A stretch of DNA of 64,000 bases from UBA668 sp038234785. Lineage in GTDB: Bacteria > Actinomycetota > Acidimicrobiia > Acidimicrobiales > Ilumatobacteraceae. Under the pieces are notes generated by a model, which was not told where the DNA came from, did not search any database, and worked only from the letters and a program-made list of their open reading frames with translations. This document shows positions 43,898 through 51,918 of the stretch, in pieces. How positions within the stretch are numbered: position 1 is the first letter of the stretch; each line of letters opens with the position of its first letter. Position numbers and translations under genes: made by a program. The stretch covers positions 16,632-80,631 of the forward strand of contig JBBQTC010000009.1 in assembly GCA_038234785.1 (NCBI GenBank), written 5' to 3'.

Positions 43898-45241
43898 TCA
43901 GAGCGGCGTGTTGTCGTGCGGGCGCGTCACGAGGCGCTCTCGCTTGTCCTGCAGGGCGATGAGTGCGGCGCCGATGATCTGGCGGGTTTCGGCGGGATCG
44001 ATGACGGCATCGACGTACCCGCGCTCGGCGGCGACGTACGGATTGAGCAACCGCTCGGCGTAATCGGCCTCGAACTCCGCCCGCTCCTCGGGGGTGGCGC
44101 GGCGTTGCAGGATCGCCGCCGCCTGGCCGGCGCCCATCACCGCGAGCTCGGCCCAGGGCCACGCGAGACAGAGGTCGTTCCCCATCTTCTTGGAGTCCAT
44201 GACGATGTAGGCGCCGCCATAGCTCTTGCGGAGGATGACACAGATGCGGGGCACCGTCGCCCGCCCGTAGGCGAAGACCAGTTGCGCGCCGTGGCGGATC
44301 ATCCCGCGCCACTCGAGGTCCTTGCCGGGGTAGAACCCGGGTGTGTCCACCAGCGTGATGATGGGGAGGTTGAACGCGTCGCAGCAGGCGACGAAGCGCG
44401 CCGCCTTCTGCGACGCCGGAATGTCGAGGGTGCCGGCGAGCGCCAATGGCTGATTGGCGACCACACCGACGGGCATGCCGCCGATGGTGGTGAGCGCGGT
44501 GACGACGTTGCTCGCCCAGCGGGGCCGCAGCTCGAGGAGGTCCTCGTCGTCGGCGATTGCTCGGATCACCGCGCGTACGTCGTAGCTCCCGGTGGACGAC
44601 GGGGGAATCAGTTCGCCGGCCTCGGGTACAGCCCGGTCGATGGAGTCGTCGGTGGGCCACAGGGGTGGCTCCTGGTCGTTGTGCTGCGGGTAGTAGGCCA
44701 GCAACTGTCCGGCGAGGTCGATCGCCGCGGGCAGATCGGCCGCCACGAGCTCCGCCGCGCCGGTGTAGCGCGCGTGGCTGGCGGCGCCGCCCAGCTCTTC
44801 GTTGTCCATCACCACGCCGGTGAATTCGGCCACCATCGTCGGTCCGCTCACGAATGCGTATGCGGCTTCGGTCATCACCACGTGATCGGCGAGGCCGAGC
44901 AGCAGCGCCGGCCCGGACACGGCGGGCCCGTCGACGATGAACACGGTGGGCACGACGCCCGAGCAGTCGGTGAGCGCCTTGGCGGCCCGCCCCCAACCGT
45001 GCAACGCGGCGAAGCCCTCGACGATGTCGGCGCCGCTCGAACGCATGACGCACACCAGAGGGACCCTCGCTGCCAGTGCGGTGACCGCTGCGTGCTCGAG
45101 GATCGAGGAAGACTCGCTCGTCAGGGCGCCCTTGCGATCCGACGCGTCGACCTCGACCCACACGACGTCGCGTTCGTTGACCTCGCGGACGTCGGTTCGG
45201 ATCGAGCCGGGGACCTTGCTGCGCAGCGCGACGTTGGCCAT
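43898..45241 (-). CDS. Acyl-CoA carboxylase carboxyltransferase subunit, short N-terminus
   Basis: A 447-residue crotonase-fold carboxyltransferase that would pass CO2 from biotin to acetyl- or propionyl-CoA. Both oxyanion-hole halves are visible: the first in GPAVSGPALLLGLADHVVM and the second in RKSYGGAYIVMDSKKMGND. The N-terminal region is about 60-80 residues shorter than usual AccD/PccB proteins (about 510-530). TAGTCT (45249-45254) ends 7 bases before ATG 45241, so the start is probably correct and leaderless. No biotin carboxylase gene lies nearby, so it must work with a distant alpha subunit or be divergent in function. Confidence 0.85.
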   Translation of the reverse strand: MANVALRSKVPGSIRTDVREVNERDVVWVEVDASDRKGALTSESSSILEHAAVTALAARVPLVCVMRSSGADIVEGFAALHGWGRAAKALTDCSGVVPTVFIVDGPAVSGPALLLGLADHVVMTEAAYAFVSGPTMVAEFTGVVMDNEELGGAASHARYTGAAELVAADLPAAIDLAGQLLAYYPQHNDQEPPLWPTDDSIDRAVPEAGELIPPSSTGSYDVRAVIRAIADDEDLLELRPRWASNVVTALTTIGGMPVGVVANQPLALAGTLDIPASQKAARFVACCDAFNLPIITLVDTPGFYPGKDLEWRGMIRHGAQLVFAYGRATVPRICVILRKSYGGAYIVMDSKKMGNDLCLAWPWAELAVMGAGQAAAILQRRATPEERAEFEADYAERLLNPYVAAERGYVDAVIDPAETRQIIGAALIALQDKRERLVTRPHDNTPL

Positions 45242-45251
45242 CGAGGAGAGA

Positions 45252-46190
45252 CTAGACAGACCGGCCGAGGGGGAATGCCTCCGCGCCGACGTAGACGCCG
45301 GGTTGCTTCTCGCCTTGTGTCGCGACCACCTCGCGCAGCACGCTCAACATCGCCCGTGTCGGCGTGCCCGGACTCGGCCGGCGGCGCTGGACCCACCCGA
45401 CGACGCGGCGGGGGAGCTCGGGGATCGCGATGCGCTGGAAGTCGCCCTTCAGCCAGCGCGGCACGGATGTGGCCGGCACGATCGCAGCGCCGAATCCCTC
45501 GAAGGCCAACGACGTGAGCAGCCGGACGCCATCGATCTCGACCTGGGCCTGCAACTCGATGCCCGAAGCGCTGGCGGCACGGTCGATCACCCGCCGCAAC
45601 GCGGTGCCCAGGGGTGGCAACATCAGAGGTTCGCCGGCCAGTTCGGCAAGGGGGAGTGAATCGAACCCGGACAGGTGGTGCTTGGTGTGGACGAGGAGCA
45701 GCAGGTCCTCGGCGAACAGGGGCTCGACGGTGACCTCGGGGTCGTCGACGGGGAGGTGGACGATGGCGGCATCGATCTGCTGGCCCACCACCCGCGGGAT
45801 GAGGTTGGTGGTGTTGCCCTCATGGGCGGTGACGTGCACGCCGGGGTGCTGTTTGCTGAGCTGGACGAGCAGTTGGGGAAGCAACCAGCGTGCCGTGGTG
45901 CCGATGACCCCGAGTCGGGAGTCGCCGCGAACCTCGTCGCCGCGTGAGGCCATCTCGGAGGTGATGTCGTCGAGCTCGTGCAGCACACGGCGGGCTCGTT
46001 CGACGACGACGACGCCGTCCTCGGTGAGGCCACCGCGTTGGCGGTCCACCAGCACGACGCCCAACTCCTTCTCGAGGCGGGCGATGTGGCCGCTGACGTT
46101 CGATTGGACCGTGTACAGGGCCCTCGCAGCCGCCGAAAATGACCCGTGATCAGCGATGGCGACCAGCGTGGTGAGTTGGCGGAGGTCCAT
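45252..46190 (-). CDS. LysR-family transcriptional regulator
   Basis: A 312-residue regulator starting MDLRQLTTLVAIADHGSFSA with the helix-turn-helix in VQSNVSGHIARLEKELG and a C-terminal ligand-binding domain (VGVIGTTA-type start, then VTVEPLFAEDLLLL). ATG 46190 is 8 bases after TATCGT and fits the family start; TTG 46208 would add six residues. A perfect palindrome at 46201-46213 lies just upstream and overlaps the promoter, suggesting autoregulation. It is divergent from the three-hairpin RNA. The co-inducer is unknown. Confidence 0.9.
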   Translation of the reverse strand: MDLRQLTTLVAIADHGSFSAAARALYTVQSNVSGHIARLEKELGVVLVDRQRGGLTEDGVVVVERARRVLHELDDITSEMASRGDEVRGDSRLGVIGTTARWLLPQLLVQLSKQHPGVHVTAHEGNTTNLIPRVVGQQIDAAIVHLPVDDPEVTVEPLFAEDLLLLVHTKHHLSGFDSLPLAELAGEPLMLPPLGTALRRVIDRAASASGIELQAQVEIDGVRLLTSLAFEGFGAAIVPATSVPRWLKGDFQRIAIPELPRRVVGWVQRRRPSPGTPTRAMLSVLREVVATQGEKQPGVYVGAEAFPLGRSV

Positions 46191-46200
46191 CTCCAAAAAC

Positions 46201-46213
46201 GATACCAAGTATC
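46201..46213. promoter_or_regulatory. LysR-type palindrome GATAC-N3-GTATC
   Basis: GATACCAAGTATC is a perfect 13-base dyad with the T-N11-A-like spacing favoured by LysR regulators. It overlaps the -10 region of the lysR gene and lies 12 bases before the -35 box of the divergent non-coding RNA, so one protein could control both. This is inferred from position and symmetry. Confidence 0.5.
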
Positions 46214-46225
46214 TGGGAAACCAGC

Positions 46226-46254
46226 TTGAAAGATCGGTTGTTCACGTGCATACT
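46226..46254 (+). promoter_or_regulatory. Promoter of the three-hairpin RNA
   Basis: TTGAAA (46226-46231) and CATACT (46249-46254) are 17 bases apart, a good sigma-70-type arrangement, rare in this window. The predicted transcript start is near 46261, a few bases before the first hairpin stem. Confidence 0.55.
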
Positions 46255-46260
46255 TTCACA

Positions 46261-46384
46261 TGTTGATCGAAGTGAGCTGTCCCCCAATAGCTCACTCGAC
46301 CAGAACCCACCAATGTGGTTCCCCCAACCACGGGTTCCAGGTTGAGAGGCCCCGCTTCCCCCAAGCAGGGCCTTTCCCGTTTTT
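46261..46384 (+). ncRNA. 6C-like small RNA with three C5-loop hairpins
   Basis: Three consecutive hairpins each show five cytosines in the loop: AGTGAGCT/AGCTCACT (46271-46278, 46289-46296), GTGGTT/AACCAC (46315-46320, 46326-46331, enclosed by AACCC/GGGTT) and AGGCCC-GCTT/AAGC-GGGCCT (46347-46373). The last is followed by a T-rich end (46374-46384), as in an intrinsic terminator. No reading frame fits. Hairpins with C-rich loops define the actinobacterial 6C RNA family; from memory, the mycobacterial member also lies near a HAD-type gene like the one downstream here. Three hairpins and five rather than six cytosines are variations. Confidence 0.78.
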
Positions 46385-46414
46385 GCACGATCGTCCGTCC
46401 CGTAGGGTGAGCAC

Positions 46415-47863
46415 ATGACGCAGGCAAAGGGTGCCGCTTTCTTCGACCTCGATCGCACGCTGCTCGCCGGCGCGTCCGGCGAGGTGTTCTCCCGAGCGAT
46501 GCGCGAGGCCGGGCTGGTCAGTCGATCGATTCCCGGCGAGAGCCTGCTCTACCGGCTGTTCAACACCGTTGGCGAGACACTGCCGGCGATGGCACTCGCC
46601 CGTCAGGGCGCGAACCTCGCCAAAGGACGATCGCGCGCCGTCGTGCAGCGAGCCGCCGCCGACGCCGCGGCAGCCTTGGCCGCGATGGTGCAGCCGCTCG
46701 CCGCGCCACTGTTCGAGGAGCATCGCGCCGCCGGACGGCCGGTGGTGCTCGCCACGACCACTCCGTACGACCTGGTCAAGCCACTCGCAGATCTGCTCGG
46801 GCTCGACGACGTCGTCGCCACTCGCTACGGGGTCAACGCCGACGGCACCTACGACGGCACCCTCGACGGGCCGTTCGTCTGGAGCGCCGGAAAGCTGGCT
46901 GCGGTCACCACATGGGCACGCAACCACGGCATCGATCTGCGGAACAGCTACGCATACAGCGACAGCGTCTACGACACCCCGCTGCTGGCGGCGGTGGGTC
47001 ACCCGTTCGTGGTGAACCCTGACCCGCGGATGGTGTTCATGGCCGCGGCTCGCCGGTGGCCGACCCTCGACCTGTCCAGCGGTGGTGCCAGAACCGGCTC
47101 GCAGATGGCGCGTCTCCCCGTCGTCAACGTCGAACTGCAACGGGTGGCGCTGGGTCTCACCCATCCGCTGTTGTTCCCGTACGCCAAGTTCCACATCGAG
47201 GGCACCGAGCACATCCCGGCCGCCGGCCCGGCCATCATCGTCGGCAACCACCGCAGCTACTTCGACCCGGCGGCGCTGGCGCTCGCGATCGCTCGCACCA
47301 ATCGTACGGTTCGCTTCCTGGGCAAGAAGGAGGTGTTCGACGCACCGGTGGTGGGTCAGATCGCGTCGGCCATGGGTGGAATCCGAGTCGAGCGAGGTAC
47401 CGGGAGCGACGCTCCGCTGCAGGCCGCCGCGGATGCCCTCGGTGCCGGCGATCTGGTGGCGCTCATGCCCCAGGGCACGATCCCTCGAGGGCGGACGTTC
47501 TACGACCTCGTGCTGAAGGGGCGGTGGGGCGCTGCCCGCCTGGCAGCGCTCTCCGGGGCACCCGTGATCCCGGTCGGCCTGTGGGGTACCGAGAAGGTCT
47601 GGCCGCGGTCAGCGCGTCTGCCCAACGTGCTCAACGTCCTGACCCCGCCGACCATCACGATCACGGTCGGTCCACCGGTGAAGCTTGCGTACCGCGACCC
47701 CGATGCCGACACCAAGAAGATCATGAAGGCGATCATGGCCCTGCTGCCACCGGAGGCCCGTCGCCATCACGAACCGACCGATGCGGAGATTGCGTTGGCG
47801 ATGCCACCGGGCAAGAAGGGCGACGGGAGCGACGAGAACCGTCGCCGCCCCGGCACCGACTGA
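46415..47863 (+). CDS. HAD-IB phosphatase and acyltransferase fusion protein
   Basis: A 482-residue two-domain protein. Residues 1-210 form a SerB-like HAD domain (AFFDLDRTLLAG with both Asp, YAYSDSVYDTPLL as the metal motif). Residues 235-450 form a PlsC-like acyltransferase (VGNHRSYFDPAAL with the His-x4-Asp pair, GGIRVERGTG, MPQGTIPRG, VIPVGLWGT). Such fusions occur in actinobacteria and may make or remodel lysophosphatidate. TAGGGT (46403-46408) ends 6 bases before ATG 46415, indicating leaderless transcription independent of the small RNA upstream. Confidence 0.9.
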   Translation: MTQAKGAAFFDLDRTLLAGASGEVFSRAMREAGLVSRSIPGESLLYRLFNTVGETLPAMALARQGANLAKGRSRAVVQRAAADAAAALAAMVQPLAAPLFEEHRAAGRPVVLATTTPYDLVKPLADLLGLDDVVATRYGVNADGTYDGTLDGPFVWSAGKLAAVTTWARNHGIDLRNSYAYSDSVYDTPLLAAVGHPFVVNPDPRMVFMAAARRWPTLDLSSGGARTGSQMARLPVVNVELQRVALGLTHPLLFPYAKFHIEGTEHIPAAGPAIIVGNHRSYFDPAALALAIARTNRTVRFLGKKEVFDAPVVGQIASAMGGIRVERGTGSDAPLQAAADALGAGDLVALMPQGTIPRGRTFYDLVLKGRWGAARLAALSGAPVIPVGLWGTEKVWPRSARLPNVLNVLTPPTITITVGPPVKLAYRDPDADTKKIMKAIMALLPPEARRHHEPTDAEIALAMPPGKKGDGSDENRRRPGTD

Positions 47864-47869
47864 CCGACG

Positions 47870-48652
47870 TCAGCGCGGAGGGCGGGGGAAGAACGGGCTC
47901 GTGCGGGCCACGTACTCCGCGTAGCCCTCCTTGCGCTTGCTGAGCGACTTCTCGAGCAGCACGACGCCGCTGACCCTCCGCAGCAGGATGGTCATCACGA
48001 GGGCGCCGATCAGGCCCCATCGGCCGACGGTGGTCTCCGCCGCGACCAGTGCGATGCCCCACCACACGCACGCGTCGCCGAAGTAGTTGGGGTGTCGGGT
48101 GTACTTCCAGAGCCCGCGATTCATGACCTTGCCCTGGTTCGCCGAATCCTTCTTGAAACGGGAGAGTTGCGCATCGCCGACGGTCTCGAAGAACAGCCCG
48201 ACGAGCCAGAGCGCGACCCCGAGCACGGCCAGGACGCCGAGGTCGGGAGTTGCCCGCGTCTGGCCAAGTTGCACCGGCAGCGAGACGAGGAACATGAGCA
48301 CGCCCTGCAGCCCGAAGACGGTGCCGAGGCTGATGATCGGGAACCGCGGGCCCCAGTGCTTGCGCATCGCCCGGTAGCGGTAGTCCTCGCCCTTGTCGTG
48401 GTTGCGCCAGAACAGATAGGTCGCCAGTCGAAGACCCCACACCGTGGTCATCGCGACCAACAGGTTCTGGCGGGCGCTCAGTCCGTCGTCGACCCGCAGC
48501 CGCACCGCCCAGGCGACGCAGACGAACCCGAATCCCCAGACGATGTCGACGATGGAGGCGTTCTTCATCGCCAGGCTCAGCAACCACGTGACGATCATCA
48601 GGACCACGATCGTGAGTGCGGCGGTGGTGAGGGCGGTGGCGACGGCGCTCAT
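47870..48652 (-). CDS. DUF1295-family membrane protein (steroid 5-alpha-reductase-like)
   Basis: A 260-residue membrane protein with about six to seven hydrophobic helices. The signature NRGLWKYTRHPNYFGDACVWWG near residue 190 (split by family position) and DAQLSRFKKD place it in the DUF1295 group, related to isoprenylcysteine methyltransferases and sterol reductases. The reaction is unknown; a lipid or steroid substrate is likely. ATG 48652 overlaps the upstream acyltransferase stop by 4 bases, making a two-gene operon. It converges on the HAD fusion gene. Confidence 0.85.
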   Translation of the reverse strand: MSAVATALTTAALTIVVLMIVTWLLSLAMKNASIVDIVWGFGFVCVAWAVRLRVDDGLSARQNLLVAMTTVWGLRLATYLFWRNHDKGEDYRYRAMRKHWGPRFPIISLGTVFGLQGVLMFLVSLPVQLGQTRATPDLGVLAVLGVALWLVGLFFETVGDAQLSRFKKDSANQGKVMNRGLWKYTRHPNYFGDACVWWGIALVAAETTVGRWGLIGALVMTILLRRVSGVVLLEKSLSKRKEGYAEYVARTSPFFPRPPR

Positions 48653-49644
48653 GGAGTCCCTTCGAGATGATGGTCCGGTTGCAGCAGGAGGTGCACGGCA
48701 TGGTCGGCGCGCACCCATTGATCGTCGAGCCAGCGGGTGAACTTCTCACCGGACGGTACCTCGGCGCGCGGGACCCGCCGTGCATGGAACCGAACCGGCA
48801 GGGGTGTCGAGGCGAGATGGCGGAGGATCCCGCCGAACGTGTCGAGGCCGTCGAAGCCGACGTGCCACCCGATGACGACGTCGGCCCTCGGGGCGCCGGC
48901 GAGCAGCGCGGCAGATCCGGCGGGGCGCGGCGGCAGCAGGTGTTGGAGCACACTGAGTCGTTCTCCCCGCTCGGCATCTCGTTCGCGGATCTTGGTCAGT
49001 GCCCGCTCGCGCTTGCGCGGTGACGAGCGTGTTCCTTCGGGGAAGATGACCGCGATCTCGTCGTCGGCGAGGCCGGCGGAGAGTTCGGTGAGGGCCGCGA
49101 GCTCGATGGACGAATCGGGGGCGTCGCGGTCGAGGAAGTGGTTCGGCAGTCGATTGCCCACGATGTCGAGGCACGGGTCGAAGAGCAGTTCGCGCTTGAG
49201 GACGTACCGGGGGTTCATGTGTGCCACCGAGGTGATGATCCACGCACTGAGGAGCGAGTCGGCGAGGCTCGCGTGGCGGCACAGCATGATGGCCGGACCC
49301 GGCACCATGCACTCAGCGTCGGCGGCCTCGATGGTGATACCGGTCGTTGTCTGGAGGGCAGCCATCAGGCGGGCGGCCCACCACCGCTGCAGCCGGAAGT
49401 GCGACGGCTGGTGGCCGGCTCGCCCGACGAGCCACAACCCGGCGGCGATGGTGACGCCGACGACTTCGAGCCACGACCAGCAAAGTCCGAAGCACAGCAA
49501 CCGGACGGTCGGCAGGCGTCGCCGGCCCCGGACCAGGTCGGACAACGCAGCGAGCGGGAGCCACAGCGGCAAGAGGACGACGAGGAGCACCGCCGCGGCG
49601 CCGAGCGCCGGGATGCTGCGGGATCGTCGACTCAGCGTGCTCAC
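48649..49644 (-). CDS. Membrane acyltransferase of the lysophosphatidate acyltransferase type
   Basis: A 331-residue protein with two N-terminal hydrophobic segments (residues 12-35 and 52-75) and an acyltransferase domain: LCRHASLADSLL (His-x4-Asp), a later VIFPEGTRSSPRKRERA, and a long C-terminal region with VVIGWHVGFDGLD. The second motif and spacing resemble the LCLAT/AGPAT class with a long tail. GTG 49644 is preferred; GTG 49674 would add ten basic residues. It is coupled to the DUF1295 gene, so both may act on one membrane lipid. Confidence 0.85.
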   Translation of the reverse strand: MSTLSRRSRSIPALGAAAVLLVVLLPLWLPLAALSDLVRGRRRLPTVRLLCFGLCWSWLEVVGVTIAAGLWLVGRAGHQPSHFRLQRWWAARLMAALQTTTGITIEAADAECMVPGPAIMLCRHASLADSLLSAWIITSVAHMNPRYVLKRELLFDPCLDIVGNRLPNHFLDRDAPDSSIELAALTELSAGLADDEIAVIFPEGTRSSPRKRERALTKIRERDAERGERLSVLQHLLPPRPAGSAALLAGAPRADVVIGWHVGFDGLDTFGGILRHLASTPLPVRFHARRVPRAEVPSGEKFTRWLDDQWVRADHAVHLLLQPDHHLEGTP

Positions 49645-49698
49645 GGGCACGACCCTAGAACCACGACGAGGCACGTGCCGCGACGTGCTCCGAAGTTG

Positions 49699-50556
49699 TC
49701 ACACGTTGAACTCGGCCACGAGCGGTGCGTAGCGATCCATCGCCGCGAGGGCGGCGTCTCGATCCAGCGGAGGCAGTCCGAGCGCGACGAACGACGCGCC
49801 GAGGTCTCGAAGGTGGGCGAGATGCAACGGATCGGGCTTGGCGCCGAACACTCCGAGGCGGAGCGTCGCCGGGTCGCGTCCTGCATCGGCGGCCGCCTGC
49901 TGCAGTTCGGCCCATTTGTCGTCGATGGGGAAACGGCCCTCGATGGGCATCCAGACGTCGCCGTACTCGATGATGTGACGGAAGTGGAGAGGCGTCGGCG
50001 ACGCACCGATGACGATCGGCGGGTGCGGCTGTTGGACCGGCTTGGGCCAACTCCAGCTCTTCTCGAAGTTGACGTACTCGCCGTGGAACTCGGCCTCGTC
50101 CTTTGTCCACAGTTCCTTGCAGGCAAGGATCTTCTCTCGCACGACCTTGCGCCGGTGGCCGATGTCGACGCCGTGCGACTCCATCTCCTCGTGGTTCCAG
50201 CCGTACCCGACGCCGAGCATGAACCGGCCGCCGGAGATGACGTCGAGCGAGGCGACTTCCTTGGCGAGCCAGATCGGATCGCGCTGGGCGACGAGCGTGA
50301 TGCCGGTCGCGAGTGTGATGGTGGTGGTCGCCCCGGCGATGGCGGCCAGCGCCACGAACTGGTCGTGAGTGCGCCAGTACTCCTGTGGCAGCGCTGGAGC
50401 GCCCTCGCGGCCGCCCCAGGGTGTGCGGCGGCTGACCGGGATGTGGGAGTGCTCGGGGAACCAGATCGATCGAAAACCTCTGGCCTCCGCCTCGCGACCG
50501 AGCTCGACGGGCTGGATGCCTTTGTCGGTGGGGAAGATCAGCAGTCCGATGTCCAT
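49699..50556 (-). CDS. F420-dependent luciferase-like (LLM) oxidoreductase
   Basis: A 285-residue TIM-barrel flavin/F420 enzyme. The start MDIGLLIFPTDKGIQP, the segment GFRSIWFPEHSHIP, TGITLVAQRDPIWLAKEVASLD and FMLGVGYGWNHEEMESHG are typical of the actinobacterial F420-dependent LLM group. Its substrate cannot be read from sequence. TACTGT lies 8 bases before ATG 50556 on this strand. It fits with the F420:NADP reductase at 29.7 kb. Confidence 0.9.
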   Translation of the reverse strand: MDIGLLIFPTDKGIQPVELGREAEARGFRSIWFPEHSHIPVSRRTPWGGREGAPALPQEYWRTHDQFVALAAIAGATTTITLATGITLVAQRDPIWLAKEVASLDVISGGRFMLGVGYGWNHEEMESHGVDIGHRRKVVREKILACKELWTKDEAEFHGEYVNFEKSWSWPKPVQQPHPPIVIGASPTPLHFRHIIEYGDVWMPIEGRFPIDDKWAELQQAAADAGRDPATLRLGVFGAKPDPLHLAHLRDLGASFVALGLPPLDRDAALAAMDRYAPLVAEFNV

Positions 50557-50574
50557 GGGGCGAGACAGTACTGC

Positions 50575-51093
50575 TCAGTCGCCGGTGACGCCGTCGATCG
50601 CTTCGCGCAGGAGATCGGCGTGGCCGGCGTGGCGTGCGTATTCCTCGATCATGTGCACGAGGATCCACCGCAGGTTCGGATGAAACGTCCCGCCGTCCTC
50701 CTTTCGACGCTCCCGTACCGACGAGTCATCGAGGTGGTGGTCGGCGATGACGATGTCAGCCCCTTCGATCTCGGTCCGCAAGGCGCTCACCGCTTCCGCC
50801 AGCGTTGCGTCGACCGGGGGCTGCATGTCGAGCTCCTCGTTCTCCTCGGTGTAGAAGAGCGAAGGAGCGTCGTGGTCGAGCATGCAGCGTTGGAACCAGT
50901 TGCGCTCCACCTCGGCCATGTGACGCACGAGGCCCATCAGGTTCAGGGTGCTCGGTGGGGTCGATGGTGTCCGGGCCTGCTCGTCGGTGAGTCCGTCGAC
51001 CTTGATGAGCAGTGTGGCGCGGTAGTACTGCAAGAACGCCAGCAGCGTGGTGCGTTCGTCGGCTGCCATGGACGGGTCGATGCGGTCGATCAT
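50575..51093 (-). CDS. DinB/DUF664-family protein, possible thiol-dependent enzyme
   Basis: A 172-residue four-helix-bundle protein. The metal-binding histidines are likely in GLVRHMAEVERNWFQ and MIEEYARHAGHADLLRE, the standard DinB pattern. Actinobacterial members include mycothiol-dependent S-transferases and isomerases, consistent with the mshC gene in this window, but no specific reaction is known. TAGGGT (51100-51105) ends 6 bases before ATG 51093, so the transcript is probably leaderless. Confidence 0.88.
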   Translation of the reverse strand: MIDRIDPSMAADERTTLLAFLQYYRATLLIKVDGLTDEQARTPSTPPSTLNLMGLVRHMAEVERNWFQRCMLDHDAPSLFYTEENEELDMQPPVDATLAEAVSALRTEIEGADIVIADHHLDDSSVRERRKEDGGTFHPNLRWILVHMIEEYARHAGHADLLREAIDGVTGD

Positions 51094-51267
51094 GCAGTCA
51101 CCCTATGCGCCAGACTGACGCCGACGGTACCGTCGAGGTCTCCCTCGAGGGTGACGCTCGCCCGGTCTCGATCGTGGTGTCGTGGTGCCGGATGGGCCCG
51201 CCTCGGGCAACGGTCAGTTCGATCGACGTGACCGACGAGGAGCCCGAGGGACTGGTGGGATTCCGCG

Positions 51268-51918
51268 TCACGCGCTGAGTGGAGGTCCGTCGAAGCGGTC
51301 GATCGTGGTGAAGGAGGCGACCGGGTTGCGGCGCAACTTGGTGTTCTGGTGGGTGGGTACCCCGAGGAAGATGGTGGCCACCAACGCGTGGCGCGCAGGC
51401 AGGCCGAGCAGGGGAGCGGCGTCCGCTTCGGCTCGCGAGAGGAACGTGGTGAGCACGCCGCCCAGCCCTCGCGCTCGTGCGGCGAGGAGGATGCTCCAGC
51501 AGAACGGGTAGATGCTGGCGCCGCCCACCACCGGTGGGCGATCGGCGTTGCCGTCCATGATCGCAATCTTGTCGAGATCGGCGGCGATGGCCAGTACGAC
51601 GGGCACCGAGGCAATTCCGTCGATCAGGGCGTTGGGTGTCGCGACCGGCGCTGCGTCGATCGACAATCCGTAGACGAACGGTCGCCGCCCGACGGCGTTC
51701 GCTCCCATGTACTCGTCCCACACCGGGCGCATCAGGGCTCCCATCGCCTCTCGAATGGCCCGGTCCTTCACCACGGCGACACGCCACGGCTGCTGGTTGC
51801 CACCGCTGGGAGCGAACCTCGCGTCGTCGAGCAGTTCGGTGAGGACGCCGTCACCCACCGGAGCATCCGTGAACCCACGCACTGCGCCATTGCTGCGCAG
51901 TGCGAGCGACAGGTCCAT
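51268..51918 (-). CDS. Nitroreductase-family protein
   Basis: A 216-residue FMN-binding reductase-like protein: LALRSNGAVRGFTDAPVG and DDARFAPSGGNQQPWRVAVVKD at the N-terminus and ARARGLGGVLTTFLSR in the second half. The start ATG 51918 shares one base with the aconitase stop (TGATG), so the two genes are coupled although their functions look unrelated. The C-terminus has the basic LGVPTHQNTKLRRNPVASF, a pattern often seen in actinobacterial nitroreductases. The substrate is unknown. Confidence 0.88.
   Translation of the reverse strand: MDLSLALRSNGAVRGFTDAPVGDGVLTELLDDARFAPSGGNQQPWRVAVVKDRAIREAMGALMRPVWDEYMGANAVGRRPFVYGLSIDAAPVATPNALIDGIASVPVVLAIAADLDKIAIMDGNADRPPVVGGASIYPFCWSILLAARARGLGGVLTTFLSRAEADAAPLLGLPARHALVATIFLGVPTHQNTKLRRNPVASFTTIDRFDGPPLSA

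Noticed and set aside
51105..51278. A 57-codon plus-strand frame between dinB and a nitroreductase.
   Set aside because: Its ATG overlaps the dinB -10 box, there is no ribosome binding site and no family match. It may be real, but the support is too weak to list.
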